From Bradyrhizobium sp. sBnM-33 (GTDB lineage: Bacteria > Pseudomonadota > Alphaproteobacteria > Rhizobiales > Xanthobacteraceae): a stretch of DNA of 64,000 nt. Made by a program: the position numbers and the translations under genes. The DNA lies in assembly GCF_032917945.1 (NCBI RefSeq), contig NZ_CP136624.1:1240001-1304000 (forward strand), read 5' to 3'. Below, one piece after another: positions 16,858-25,698 of the stretch (position 1 is its first letter; each line of letters starts with the position of its first letter). Under the pieces are notes generated by a model. The model was not told the DNA's origin. It saw nothing but the letters and a program-made list of their open reading frames with translations, and did no database searches.

Positions 16858-19800
16858 TCACGTGAGCAGTTCGTGGGACACATGTGCTATGGAATGATGC
16901 TGACCGTTATTGTCGTGACTGGTCGCGTGTTCCTCCATAGCAGCTGAGCCCATCTTAAGGATTGCCGCCAGCTCGGTGCCGTGAACGAGGAGAACGGGCG
17001 TATCGTTAAGCTCTTCTAGCTCAACGGCCGCGGTGGGGGTGGAAGGAGGAGCCTGATCTTTGAAGTGGAATGCCGGTTCGTGGCCAGCGCCGCCGGTCCC
17101 GCACGCGGGTTCGGCCGGCTGGGGGGCGGCCGCCAATGCCTTTGCAGAGGCCGAGTGTGAAGGGTGCTGCGAATTGCTCTGACCGGGGGTACCTGCCGCT
17201 TCTGTCAGCTCGCCGGTCGCTGATGCCTTCGCAGCGGCCGAGTGCGAAGCATGCTGCGAGTTGCCATGACCGCCACCATTACCCGGTGCGACGCCAGGTT
17301 CGACCGGCTCGGCCGCTTCCATAGTGCTTGCGGATGCCGAGTGTGAAGAGTGCGAGTTGTTGTGGCCGACGCCGTTGCCCGATGTGACGCCCGGTTCGGT
17401 TAATTCGCCGGTCTCCAATGGCTTTGCAGAGGCCGAGTGCGAAGCGTGCGGCGAGTTGCCATGGCCGCCACCATTACCCGGTGCGACGCCAGGTTCGACC
17501 GGCTCGGCCGCTTCCATAGTGCTTGCGGATGCCGAGTGTGAAGAGTGCGAGTTGTTGTGGCCGACGCCGTTGCCCGATGGGACGCCCGGTTCGGTTGATT
17601 CGCCGGCGGCCAATGCCTTTGCAGAGGCCGCGTGTGAAGGGTGCTGCGAGCTGCCGTGGCCGGGTGTGGCGCCCGGTTCTGTCGGCTCGGTGGCCGCGGA
17701 TGCCTTCGCAGCGGGCGAATTCGAGGCGTGCTCCGACTTGCTGTGGCCGACACCGTGACCCGATGTGAGGCCCGGTTCGGTTGATTCGCCCGCCGCTAAT
17801 GCCTTTGCTGAGGTAGAGTGTGACGGGTGGTGCGAGCTGCTGTGGCCGGGTGTGGCGCCCGGTTCTGTCGGCTCGGTGGCCGCGGATGCCTTAGCGGGCG
17901 AGTTCGAGGCGTGCTTCGACTTGCTGGGGCCGACACTGTGACCCGATGTGACGCCCGGTTCGGTTGACTCGCCGGCGGCTAAGGCCTTTGCAGAGGCCGC
18001 GTGTGAAGGTTGCTGCGAGTTGCTGTGGCCGGGTGCGGCGGCCGGTTCTGTCAGCTCGGCGGTCGCGGATGCCTTCGCGGCGGGCGAGTTCGAGGCGTGC
18101 TTCGACTTGCTGTGGCCGACACCGTGACCCGATGTGACGCCCGGTTCGGTTGATTCGCCGGCGGCCAATGCCTTTGCAGAGGCCGCGTGTGACGGGTGCT
18201 GCGAGCTGCTGTGGCCGGGTGTGGCGCCCGGTTCTGTCGGCTCGGCGGCCCCGGATGCCTTCGCGGCGGGCGAGTTCGAGGCGTGCTGCGCGTTAGCGTG
18301 GCCCCCGCTATTGCCCAGTGCGAAGAACTCGGGAAGTTCGAACCCGGCGGTTGCGTGCGCCTTGGCTGGCGCGGTCGTCACAGCACCGGTGTTCGCGTGG
18401 ACCGGCTCCTTCTTGGATGTGAAATGTTCCTCCGTCAGGACCGTTGCGTGGCTGTAAGCAAGCTCGATTGACGATACGTGCGCCGGCGCAGCAATCGCAC
18501 CATCGTCGCTCTCTTCCGTTGCATAAGCCGAATCGTCGTCGGAACTACCGAGTCGGATCGAACCGATCCGATCCCGCCCGAAATGGAATCTCAAGCCATC
18601 GTCGGCAGGCATCGTCCAAATACCAGCTGTCACGAGCGTGCTCTCGCTCGTCGCCGCTTCGCTGGAAGCCTCGGCGCTGCCCGCCGTCAGAACGGTCCCA
18701 TCGCTCGCGGTCGCCACCAGCAGCGCAGGATCGATTCCCTCCAAAGCCGCCGCGACAGCCGCCGCTTCCCGCTCGTAGACGAAATCTGACTCGGCAACGG
18801 ACACAACTCCCTGCAAATGGATTTCCAGCAGGCCCGGATCGCCGATATCAAGGCTGCGATCCGTCGGATTCACATAGATGATCGTTTCATTGCTCGCGGG
18901 ATTGTAGATCCAGGCGAGAGTATGCGGCGGCACGGATTTGCTTGCTGACGTCATGTGCAGGAACGCCAGCGCGCCGAAAGCCGCCAGGTTGATCTTGTCC
19001 TTCCCCGATGTGAAATCGATGATGGTGTCGAACTGGGTACAGTTGGAATCGATCGCTGAAAGATAGACAAAGATGTCATCATCCTTGCTGCCCGGCAGCT
19101 GGTCACCGTTATATCCGCCGAAGATGGTATCGTTGCCGTTGTTGCCGTTGATGGTGTCGCTGCCGGATCCTCCGTAGATCGTGTCGTCTCCACCGGTATC
19201 CCTAATCGCATCGTTCCCTGAGCTTCCGTAAATAACATCCACTAAGCCGGTGCCGTTGAGGGTGTCGTCACCGGCGACGCCAGGGATTATTTGGCCCGCG
19301 TTACCTTCTCCTGTGACGCTGTCGTGTCCAAACGCGAGCGGCAGGCGGGAGTCGTGGACAACTGGGCCTGAAGCCAAGTTGTCGACATCGTTGGGGTCTA
19401 CATGGCTGGCGCCATGAATGGTGATTGTCGCCTCTTGTGTGGTGCCATCCAGGGTGGCGACCGTGGATGTGTCGATCAGCATTTCGCCCCGGTCGAGCAC
19501 CTGCGTTGCGGCATGAGAGTTGTCGAGTGTGTAGATCCCCACGCCGGCGGCCATCATGCTGAAGGCGCCATAGCCTCCATGACTCTTTACCGGATTCGAG
19601 GCAAACCCCAGCGGCGGGAACTGCTGCGCCGTGGGGCTGCCGATCTGGTTAATCGCTTGCAGCAGCGGCGAAATGAAAAGATGGGGCGTGCCGGATCCAA
19701 TCGGGCCGTAGCCTCTCCCGATGTTGGAGAGGACGGCCTGCTCGGCCGCGTGCAGCTCTTCCATTCTCGCAGCCGAGTGCGTGACTTGGTTCACCTTAAT

Positions 19801-20685
19801 TGGGGAGCTTCTCTGGGTAAGCACGACCGTCTCGCCGGGATCTGCAACGATGACGTGCCGGAGGATCGCTTTCTTCCAGAGCTCAAATGCGGAGTGCTCA
19901 AGATCCTTGGAGGCGGTGCTGTCCTCATCCAGGAAGGTGCTGTTCGCGTCCGACGTCTTGATGTCGCTCAAGATTGCGAACGCCAGGGCGGCGAGCGAGA
20001 GCGTCCCGAAGCCGGTGGATCGTTGTGACAACGCGATCGTGGCGAGCACGGTCCTGTTACTGATTTCAAGCTTCTGAAATATGTTGTAGAGGTGTACTTT
20101 GACTGTGCCGGGGGAAACGTTCAGCTGGCGCGCAATCTCCTTGTTCGACAAACCTTCGGCCACTAGTCGTATGATTTCGCGCTCGCGGAGCGTGAGCACC
20201 CTCAGCATTTTTTCGATTTTGGCGCGGTCTAACTCCTTCCCGTTTGGCGAGAGGTCTTGGGACGGTTTCGGTCGCGCACTGGTGCGCTCCGTCATCAGCC
20301 GCAGGGAACGCAGAATGGTGTCTGGGTGTGCGTAATTCGAAATTGCACTGCACGTGCCGGCCGCGATTGCCGCGATGAGATCGTCGTCTCCTTCGGGTTC
20401 GGCAAAGAACACCAGCCGAGTGGGAAGATTCTCGGCTTTCGCAATGGCGAGGATCTCGGATACCGTCAGGTCAGGCAACGTGTTAGCAACAAGCGCGACG
20501 TCGGGTGCCAAATTCCGAATTGCATCGAGGCAGCTTGTTCCGCGTCTACACGACGCAACAATCTCGAAGTCGTGCTGTGCTGCGAATATCGACGTCAACC
20601 CCTGCAGAACGATCGGTTGTCGATCTGCGATCACCAGCCGGATGCAGCGCGTGAATTTTCCTTCGTCCGCGGACACATCTAACAT
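16858..20685 (-). CDS. LuxR-type regulator fused to RTX calcium-binding and His/Ser/Gly repeat regions
   Basis: One uninterrupted 1275-codon frame. Order: pseudo-receiver (about 14-132); LuxR/GerE HTH (about 160-220, [20 protein letters not shown] then [16 protein letters not shown]); a short hydrophobic stretch (about 224-240, [14 protein letters not shown]); an unknown region (245-465); RTX nonapeptide repeats (about 468-530, [20 protein letters not shown]); a serralysin-like C-terminal RTX module (about 535-637, [14 protein letters not shown]); and about 13 His/Ser/Gly repeats (796-1194). The receiver lacks the phospho-acceptor: the DxxMP position reads VANTLP. This could be a ToxR-like membrane regulator with a calcium-sensing outer domain, or a secreted RTX protein that captured a regulator. 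Start ATG 20685 has an AGGT-type site. Confidence 0.85.
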   Translation of the reverse strand: MLDVSADEGKFTRCIRLVIADRQPIVLQGLTSIFAAQHDFEIVASCRRGTSCLDAIRNLAPDVALVANTLPDLTVSEILAIAKAENLPTRLVFFAEPEGDDDLIAAIAAGTCSAISNYAHPDTILRSLRLMTERTSARPKPSQDLSPNGKELDRAKIEKMLRVLTLREREIIRLVAEGLSNKEIARQLNVSPGTVKVHLYNIFQKLEISNRTVLATIALSQRSTGFGTLSLAALAFAILSDIKTSDANSTFLDEDSTASKDLEHSAFELWKKAILRHVIVADPGETVVLTQRSSPIKVNQVTHSAARMEELHAAEQAVLSNIGRGYGPIGSGTPHLFISPLLQAINQIGSPTAQQFPPLGFASNPVKSHGGYGAFSMMAAGVGIYTLDNSHAATQVLDRGEMLIDTSTVATLDGTTQEATITIHGASHVDPNDVDNLASGPVVHDSRLPLAFGHDSVTGEGNAGQIIPGVAGDDTLNGTGLVDVIYGSSGNDAIRDTGGDDTIYGGSGSDTINGNNGNDTIFGGYNGDQLPGSKDDDIFVYLSAIDSNCTQFDTIIDFTSGKDKINLAAFGALAFLHMTSASKSVPPHTLAWIYNPASNETIIYVNPTDRSLDIGDPGLLEIHLQGVVSVAESDFVYEREAAAVAAALEGIDPALLVATASDGTVLTAGSAEASSEAATSESTLVTAGIWTMPADDGLRFHFGRDRIGSIRLGSSDDDSAYATEESDDGAIAAPAHVSSIELAYSHATVLTEEHFTSKKEPVHANTGAVTTAPAKAHATAGFELPEFFALGNSGGHANAQHASNSPAAKASGAAEPTEPGATPGHSSSQHPSHAASAKALAAGESTEPGVTSGHGVGHSKSKHASNSPAAKASATAELTEPAAAPGHSNSQQPSHAASAKALAAGESTEPGVTSGHSVGPSKSKHASNSPAKASAATEPTEPGATPGHSSSHHPSHSTSAKALAAGESTEPGLTSGHGVGHSKSEHASNSPAAKASAATEPTEPGATPGHGSSQHPSHAASAKALAAGESTEPGVPSGNGVGHNNSHSSHSASASTMEAAEPVEPGVAPGNGGGHGNSPHASHSASAKPLETGELTEPGVTSGNGVGHNNSHSSHSASASTMEAAEPVEPGVAPGNGGGHGNSQHASHSAAAKASATGELTEAAGTPGQSNSQHPSHSASAKALAAAPQPAEPACGTGGAGHEPAFHFKDQAPPSTPTAAVELEELNDTPVLLVHGTELAAILKMGSAAMEEHATSHDNNGQHHSIAHVSHELLT
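17104..18300 (-). repeat. Tandem His/Ser/Gly-rich protein repeats, about 13 units of 28-33 residues
   Basis: The units follow the pattern [20 protein letters not shown] then [13 protein letters not shown]. Units 1-8 alternate between an A type ([11 protein letters not shown]...[12 protein letters not shown]) and a B type ([20 protein letters not shown]), a doublet of about 61 residues. Units 8-11 contain a near-exact 195-bp duplication (17271-17390 against 17466-17585). The His content (several per unit) suggests metal binding; the near-identity at DNA level points to recent expansion and possible length variation. Confidence 0.85.
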
Positions 20686-21034
20686 AGGCTTGACCTCGCC
20701 TGCTCAGCGCGGTGCCTTAGTCCTCTTGCTACCCCAGCGCCAAATCTAAAATGTCTGGCGCCGGCAGCCCGGGTTACCCGCTGCAATCTCTGAACTGGAT
20801 GACTCATTCCGCAAGGGGAAGGCGAGAAAGCTGCCATCAGTTTGCGTCTTGGTGCGAGATGCGTCCAACCCACTTAGAGAATGGACCTTTTTTGTATCCC
20901 ACCGCAAGCCCCAGTTCTAGCTTGATTAGACTAGGCGCGAAAATGGCTGATCGTGCAGGTCGCAGTTGTATCCGGCAAACTTGGTCATAGTGCACTGGTG
21001 TTGAACATTTCTCGCTTTGCCGTATCTTACGTTT
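20686..21034. other. Upstream region of the RTX-regulator gene, no gene seen
   Basis: About 350 bases between the divergent fusion gene and a small plus-strand frame. It should contain the promoter of the fusion gene. I see no gene, hairpin terminator or clear operator. Confidence 0.4.
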
Positions 21035-21187
21035 ATGGATCGCGAGCGAGAAGAATTGGCAATCCATGAAAAGTTGGCGCGCTGTAGACAGCTTGCCAAA
21101 GAGTACGTTAGTGAACCAACGGCAGCTCACCTTCGGGAATTAGAGGCAGAGTTACTGGCTCAGCTTCGCCGATTAGAGGGGCAGTAA
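21035..21187 (+). CDS. Small acidic/helical hypothetical protein (50 aa)
   Basis: A 50-codon frame beginning MDREREELAIHEKLARCRQL and ending LEAELLAQLRRLEGQ. It is strongly helical with heptad-like Leu spacing, the composition of a genuine small rhizobial protein rather than a random frame. There is no clear ribosome site. Proteins opening with DREREELAIHEKLARCRxLA are familiar to me from Bradyrhizobium annotations as hypothetical; function unknown. Confidence 0.45.
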   Translation: MDREREELAIHEKLARCRQLAKEYVSEPTAAHLRELEAELLAQLRRLEGQ

Positions 21188-21873
21188 GGCCGCCCCTGTT
21201 TCAGCGTCTTCTTCACGGCGCCGCCCCGGATAACTGTCAGTCGATAGCAGCAGGGCGAGTTTCCGACCAAGCTCATCAAGTTGGTCCAGCAGCTAGCGCC
21301 CTGTTCGCTTGGCTTCCCTCGAGGATCCTAATGATCCTCCGGTGCAGGTACCACAGATCTTCCAGACCGATTACTGTAAGCGTGCTGCGTTAGTTCCAGC
21401 CTCGGAACTAAGATGCCCAAGCGACGTAAGCAATCCAAGCCCCACACTTCGAACAGAACATCGCTGCAGAAAGGCGAGGCCGAAGCACTGCTTGGGTCGA
21501 CACCGGGGGGCCGAAGAAACCGGGGGCCGAAGAAAGAGGCTCTGCTGGAAAACTGCTGCTCACATAAGCGAGTGGCTATCATCGCTGGGCCTGCACCCTC
21601 CTACGGAACTGAGAGCTGTGACCGGCCGAAAGACAAAGCCTGCACCCGACGACCACCGTTCGTAGGCTGCAGCTCATCGCGAAGCCCGCTCACGCTGGCC
21701 AGCCAAGCCGCGGCCGCCTGGTGGTGCTCCAACGCCGGGGCGGGCAGACCTGCCTCCGGGCTGGGGGTGCCTGGGAAGACGGACCGGAGGCGGCCGTAGT
21801 ACGCCGGCGTGAGAGTTCGGTCCTAAATTGTCCGCGTAGTTCTACGAAGACCCCAGGGTCTCGGCAGATGTTC
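21188..21873. other. Relic-rich stretch without an intact gene
   Basis: Short pieces look like former coding DNA: on the minus strand a fragment reading LEDLWYLHRRIIRILEGSQ (about 21300-21370) with no start codon in frame, and LDQLDELGRKLALLLSTDSY (about 21220-21285). On the plus strand a frame from 21413 (MPKRRKQSKP...) has no recognisable domain. I regard the stretch as decayed. Confidence 0.35.
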
Positions 21874-22119
21874 TCACCGGTCGACGCTGGCGAGCCGAGG
21901 TTCTGCTCTCTGATAATCCGGCCGCACGTCGGCGCCGCGATGGCCGCAAACCGAGCAGACGAATAGGGCCTCCAGATCGGACAGCCGCAGGCTCTCGGGC
22001 CAGCAGTCAGCGTCTATCACAACCGAATGCGAGCACTTGTAGTCGCCGCAGAACACATGCACCCGGCGAGCGCCGGACTGCCGCATTTGCCCAAGAGTGA
22101 TCGTCTGCTCGACTAGCAT
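21874..22119 (-). CDS. Small Cys-rich (zinc-ribbon-like) hypothetical protein (81 aa)
   Basis: An 81-residue protein beginning MLVEQTITLGQMRQSGARR. It has a Cys pair in VFCGDYKCSHSV and a CxxC in FVCSVCGHRGADVRPDY, suggesting one structural zinc. The block GVRxxxVxCxDYKCSHS..., WPE.LRLSDLE, CGxRGADVRPD recurs in many small Bradyrhizobium proteins annotated hypothetical. The frame is open further upstream, but the family pattern starts near this Met. It lies among relics beside an IS110 element, so it may be part of the mobile neighbourhood. Confidence 0.55.
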   Translation of the reverse strand: MLVEQTITLGQMRQSGARRVHVFCGDYKCSHSVVIDADCWPESLRLSDLEALFVCSVCGHRGADVRPDYQRAEPRLASVDR

Positions 22120-22507
22120 GCACGAAATTCTGCCAAGAGTCACAGCCAGTCTGAATATGGCATCCGCCATAGGTTGACCGAGTGGCACGGTCCGGAGCCG
22201 CGCCAGTGCGGCGAGGAGGTATTGCGGATGTTGGTCACCGCGTCCGCGGTCCGCGGTGGAGGCGGCATGCCCCAGCGCATCAGGACGAGCTCGCGCTCGG
22301 ACCGGCGTTGGGACGACAGGGGCGGGATAATCCGGAAACACGCCCGGCAACGCGGCAGGTTGCTGAGGTAGCGGTTCATCACGCGAAAGAGGTGCCGGAT
22401 GGCTTCCTGGTTGGTCGTGATCGAATAGATGGGGTGATTGCAGTTGCTGCTCGAAAGGCTCAGCCTGGAAGGGAAGCCGGCGAGCCGGCGGCAGCAGGAG
22501 CGGGAAC
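22120..22507. other. 5' flank of the IS110 transposase, no gene supported
   Basis: About 390 bases between the zinc-ribbon gene and the transposase. IS110 elements often carry long non-coding ends, and some of this may be the element's left end, but I could not define the boundary by inverted repeats or target duplications. The CGCGTCCGCGGTCCGCGG stretch (about 22238-22256) is a small GC palindrome. Confidence 0.35.
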
Positions 22508-23542
22508 ATGAAGCACTATGTCGGTCTGGATGTTTCGCTAAAGGAGACGGCTATCTGTGTTGTGGACGAGAATGGCGTCGTCATTCGCGAGGGCAAAACA
22601 TTTTCGGAACCGGAGGCTATTGTTGCCTGGCTCAACGAAAGCGGATTGCCCCTTGCCAAGGTCGGGATTGAGATTGGTGGTCTCGCTCGTTGGCTGTACG
22701 GCGAACTGCGTGCTGCCGGCTTACACGCAGTCTGCATCGATCCCCGAAGACTGCGCGGCGTGACTAGGACAATGCCGATTAAGACCGATCGAAACGACGC
22801 TCGCGCTATTGCGCAGGTAATGCGGGTCGGCTGGTACACCGTTGTTCATATCAAGGGTGACGTGAGCCAGGAGCTACGAATGCTTCTCAATAATCGCAAG
22901 ACGCTTTTGATTAAGCAGATCGATATCGAGAATGAAATTCGGGGCGTCTTACGCGTCTTCGGCTTAAAGCTGTCTGGTCGTATATCTCAAGTAACGTTTG
23001 AGCAGCAAACGAATGAACTCACAGATGGCCATCCACGACTCGCGGCGATGCTGCGCCCAATGCTTGTGGCTCGAGCCGCGCTGCGTGAACAGTACGGCGT
23101 CCTACACAAGATGGTACTTGAAATAGTACGCCGCGAACCGACATGCCAGCGGCTCATGACGATACCAGGCGTAGGCGCACTGACGGCAATCACTTTTCTA
23201 ACAACTATTGATGACCCGGATCGCTTTCAACGCTCCCGCGATGTTGGCGCGCATCTTGGCCTTACGCCACGCAAATACGCATCTGGCGAAACCGATCGGA
23301 ATGGCGCTATTTCGAGGTGCGGCGATGTGATGCTCAGGACCATACTTTATCAGGCAGCGCTTGCACTTCTAACCCGCACCCAGCGTTGGTCTGCATTGAA
23401 AGCCTGGGGTGTAAGGGTGGCCAAGCGACGCGGTCTTCGCCGAGCAGTCGTGGCGGTCGCGCGAAAATTAGCGATCGTGATGCATCGGATCTGGGCAGAT
23501 GGAAGCGAGTTCCGATGGACCCGCGAGGAGGCGACCGCATGA
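22508..23542 (+). CDS. IS110-family transposase
   Basis: A 344-residue DEDD recombinase. The N-terminal RuvC-like domain has YVGLDVSLKETAICVVDE (first Asp), then KVGIEIGG, then IKTDRNDARAIAQ (the D..DA motif). The C-terminal Transposase_20 domain has LMTIPGVGALTAITFLTTI, FRSRD-type AHLGLTPRKYASGE and RNGAISRCGDVMLRTILYQA with the catalytic Ser region. The gene is full length with no frameshift, so the element may be active. A GGAGCGGGAAC site precedes the ATG. IS110 members transpose through a DEDD/Ser mechanism guided by non-coding end RNA in the best-studied cases. Confidence 0.92.
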   Translation: MKHYVGLDVSLKETAICVVDENGVVIREGKTFSEPEAIVAWLNESGLPLAKVGIEIGGLARWLYGELRAAGLHAVCIDPRRLRGVTRTMPIKTDRNDARAIAQVMRVGWYTVVHIKGDVSQELRMLLNNRKTLLIKQIDIENEIRGVLRVFGLKLSGRISQVTFEQQTNELTDGHPRLAAMLRPMLVARAALREQYGVLHKMVLEIVRREPTCQRLMTIPGVGALTAITFLTTIDDPDRFQRSRDVGAHLGLTPRKYASGETDRNGAISRCGDVMLRTILYQAALALLTRTQRWSALKAWGVRVAKRRGLRRAVVAVARKLAIVMHRIWADGSEFRWTREEATA

Positions 23543-23894
23543 TCGATTAGCAATTCAGCGGATCCGCCGAAAAGGCGGAACGACGTCCTGCGAGGACGAG
23601 GTCGGGGTGACTGCGCTGCAACCTCTGTGCCTGCAGCACGCGCCTAATAGATAGCAGCTCCCGATCTTCGGACTACCATCGTGAGGCGGCTATGAACGTC
23701 GACCTCGTAGACAAGAGCGAGCCTCGCAGGCTGTCGGTAACGAGCTGAACCCTTGTGCCAGCAACCGCAATCAGACAAGAGATTGCACATTGACAGAGCC
23801 GGTAGCGACAGAGGAACGCGGGCCGTCAATGACGCGGACTAGGGCTAATAAGTTTACTCCGGCTGATCTTGGGTGCTCCGTCCCATCTCATAGC
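23543..23894 (+). other. 3' non-coding flank of the IS110 element
   Basis: No gene. The stretch includes GACCTCGTAGACAAGAGCGA and CAGCAACCGCAATCAGACAAG segments of the kind found downstream of IS110 transposases in rhizobia. The exact right end is not resolved from one copy. Confidence 0.35.
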
Positions 23895-24218
23895 TCACCT
23901 CGACCTCAATGAGATGTATCCGTCTTCCTGGAACGGCCGCACTGCCTTGGCGGCGCCAAACAGCCCGCTAATGTCTATTTTCCTGCCTTTGGTGTAAGCG
24001 GCTGAGCTCTCTTCGGTCCATTCCCCGACGAAACCCACGAGCGCATAGCAAGTGCCCATGCGATGATCGGTAGCCTCGGGCTTGAAGTCGCGCGGGAGCC
24101 CAAGATTATAGAAGATAGCTCCGGTGGTCTCCAATTCGCGTCCATCAACCACCGGAATGGAAACGAATGCAATGTCGGGTGCGTCGCATTCCTTCCCGTT
24201 CCAGTCCATCACTCGCAC
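23895..24218 (-). CDS. Hypothetical protein, probably a gene fragment (107 aa)
   Basis: A 107-codon frame (MRVMDWNGKECDAPDIAFVS and onward; PVVDGRELETTGAIFYNLGLP, MGTCYALVGFVGEWTEE). The composition is protein-like and I do not recognise the domain. It begins and ends without the conserved edges expected of a full domain, and the neighbours are an IS110 element and unassigned DNA, so a truncated relic is likely. Confidence 0.4.
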   Translation of the reverse strand: MRVMDWNGKECDAPDIAFVSIPVVDGRELETTGAIFYNLGLPRDFKPEATDHRMGTCYALVGFVGEWTEESSAAYTKGRKIDISGLFGAAKAVRPFQEDGYISLRSR

Positions 24219-24398
24219 ACTGGGCCGGTGAATGAATCGTCGATCTTGATCGTGACTTCCTGATTAACGGTCGACATCCGTACTCTGCAGGCGAGTTGTG
24301 GGTGCTTTCGCTGGTGCACCGGCACCAGGGGAGCCGAACTGTAAAAGCTTCCGGTTGAGCTATCGAGGTGGCGTTTGCGCGCTGTTTGCGAAAGCCAC

Positions 24399-24665
24399 TC
24401 ACTTCATCCCTTCCAGCAGCTTCCGCGCCTCACCCAACAACGCCTGAATCTGCCTTCGCTCGGCGATCGCATCCCTGGTGAACAGGCCGTGCTTGCGCGC
24501 GTTCTGGTTTGCCCTTGGCGCGCCGGATCCCGGTGCACCGCCGTGCATGCGGCAGCGCTTCCTGCCGTGCACCGCCGGCGAGCGGCACGGGCCGCCGGAA
24601 CGGGTTTGGGCGCCGCAACGCGGGCTCGCCAGCATCGGGCCGGTATTTCTGATGTGATCGCTCAT
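24399..24665 (-). CDS. HGGxSTG-type small Cys/His protein (88 aa)
   Basis: An 88-residue basic protein with a short zinc-like motif CGAQTRSGGPCRSPAVHGRKR then CRMHGGAPGSGAP, followed by NQNARKHGLFT and a helical tail (QIQALLGEARKLLEGMK). The C-x-TRxGxPC..GRxRCRxHGG pattern is a known small domain (HGGxSTG) of phages and rhizobia; function unknown. Its start overlaps the stop of the preceding gene (24662-24665, ATGA type), so the two are translationally coupled. Confidence 0.7.
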   Translation of the reverse strand: MSDHIRNTGPMLASPRCGAQTRSGGPCRSPAVHGRKRCRMHGGAPGSGAPRANQNARKHGLFTRDAIAERRQIQALLGEARKLLEGMK

Positions 24666-25321
24666 GCCTGCGCTTTCCGCTTGGCATCAGCGGAATCGGG
24701 CCCTCGCTTGGAGCCTGCGGCCTTCCGCGCATTCCGCGCCGCGCATGCCGGCTTTTTGTCAGAGACGATCACGCTCGCATGCTGCGTGACGTTGCCGACA
24801 ATGGCCTTGCCGCCATCCCCCACCGACACGTTCTGCACGGTGATGGCGGGCTCGCCATGGCTCCGGTAGCGGTTGAGCGCCTCGATCTGGGCGGGAAACG
24901 TGCGGGCGAGCCTGCCCAATGCGCGGGCGGCGCTGTCGTGCTGAGCGAGGTCGTCCGCATTCGCAAGGTGATGGGCGCACCGCATCGCCATCACATGAAC
25001 CGAAACCATTTGCGCCACCAGCATGGCCTCGACGGAATCCCGGGGCTTGATGCTCTTCACCATCGAAATCATGAAGGAGAGGTTGACTTCGTCAGGACTC
25101 TCGCCGCTCACGCTGGCCTTGACCAATTGTCTGAGGATGCCATGCATCGCTTCGCGATCCGCGACCCCCAGCGCGTTCGTCATGAGCTGTTCGCCGATTT
25201 CAGGGTCTGGATGGTCGATGGAGAATCCGTGCGACAGGAGCTTGATCCGCGGGATTGCGGCTTTGGTCTGGTCGGTCGCGGCGATCGCCATTGACATAGC
25301 GAGATCTGGAGCGGTGTTCAT
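24662..25321 (-). CDS. Hypothetical protein, upstream partner of the HGGxSTG gene (219 aa)
   Basis: A 219-residue soluble protein, mostly helical for 150 residues (LSHGFSIDHPDPEIGEQLM, MHGILRQLVKAS, NRYRSHGEPAI), then a strand-rich segment TVQNVSVGDGGKAIVGNVTQ and a Lys/Ala-rich tail. I know the QNVSVxxGGQAIVGNV signature from rhizobial proteins that sit directly upstream of HGGxSTG proteins, but no function is established. I chose ATG 25321; a GTG at 25339 is possible. The 4-base overlap with the next gene shows a two-gene cassette. Confidence 0.65.
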   Translation of the reverse strand: MNTAPDLAMSMAIAATDQTKAAIPRIKLLSHGFSIDHPDPEIGEQLMTNALGVADREAMHGILRQLVKASVSGESPDEVNLSFMISMVKSIKPRDSVEAMLVAQMVSVHVMAMRCAHHLANADDLAQHDSAARALGRLARTFPAQIEALNRYRSHGEPAITVQNVSVGDGGKAIVGNVTQHASVIVSDKKPACAARNARKAAGSKRGPDSADAKRKAQA

Positions 25322-25339
25322 GTCGAGATTCCCTGGCAC

Positions 25340-25698
25340 GCGCGCGGCAAGCGCACGGTTCGGCCACGCGCAGGCGATCGCTCGCCGCGGCAGTCCAGTG
25401 CAATTTCAATTGTGGGTGAGGATTTTTCGGCTGCAATCGCGACGGACGCGCCCGCTATTGCGGGGCGACGGGGATTTACAGGATTGCGGAATGATGAAGG
25501 AATGCCGCTGATTTGCCCGACGTGTCAAGCTGCTTCTTCGAATGGCGGCCGCCGCCTGCTACTTTGCACGGGGTTGTTTTCGATATTTTGGGAGCGCGTG
25601 TGTCGAGACTCCCTTGCCATTGCAAGCAGTAGTGGGAAGGAGTCTTGCCCTTGGCTCGGTGGCTGCTTGCCAGCCATTCGTCGCCGCACACGCTCTGC
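25340..25698. other. Intergenic stretch, nothing identified
   Basis: About 360 bases between the HGGxSTG cassette and the secreted protein gene, both on the minus strand. It must contain the cassette's promoter. No gene, repeat or clear operator seen. Confidence 0.4.

Noticed and set aside
17104..18300. Repeat array considered as CRISPR
   Set aside because: The units are coding, imperfect, without unique spacers and in frame with the RTX protein; no cas genes are present.
17070..18457. Several plus-strand frames with Cys/Glu-rich repeats
   Set aside because: They are the reverse reading of the His/Ser/Gly repeats of the RTX fusion. The minus strand frame is continuous through all domains.
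16281..24700. Genomic island integrated at tRNA-Glu
   Set aside because: No second copy of the tRNA 3' end and no intact integrase were seen; only a weak recombinase-like fragment follows the tRNA.
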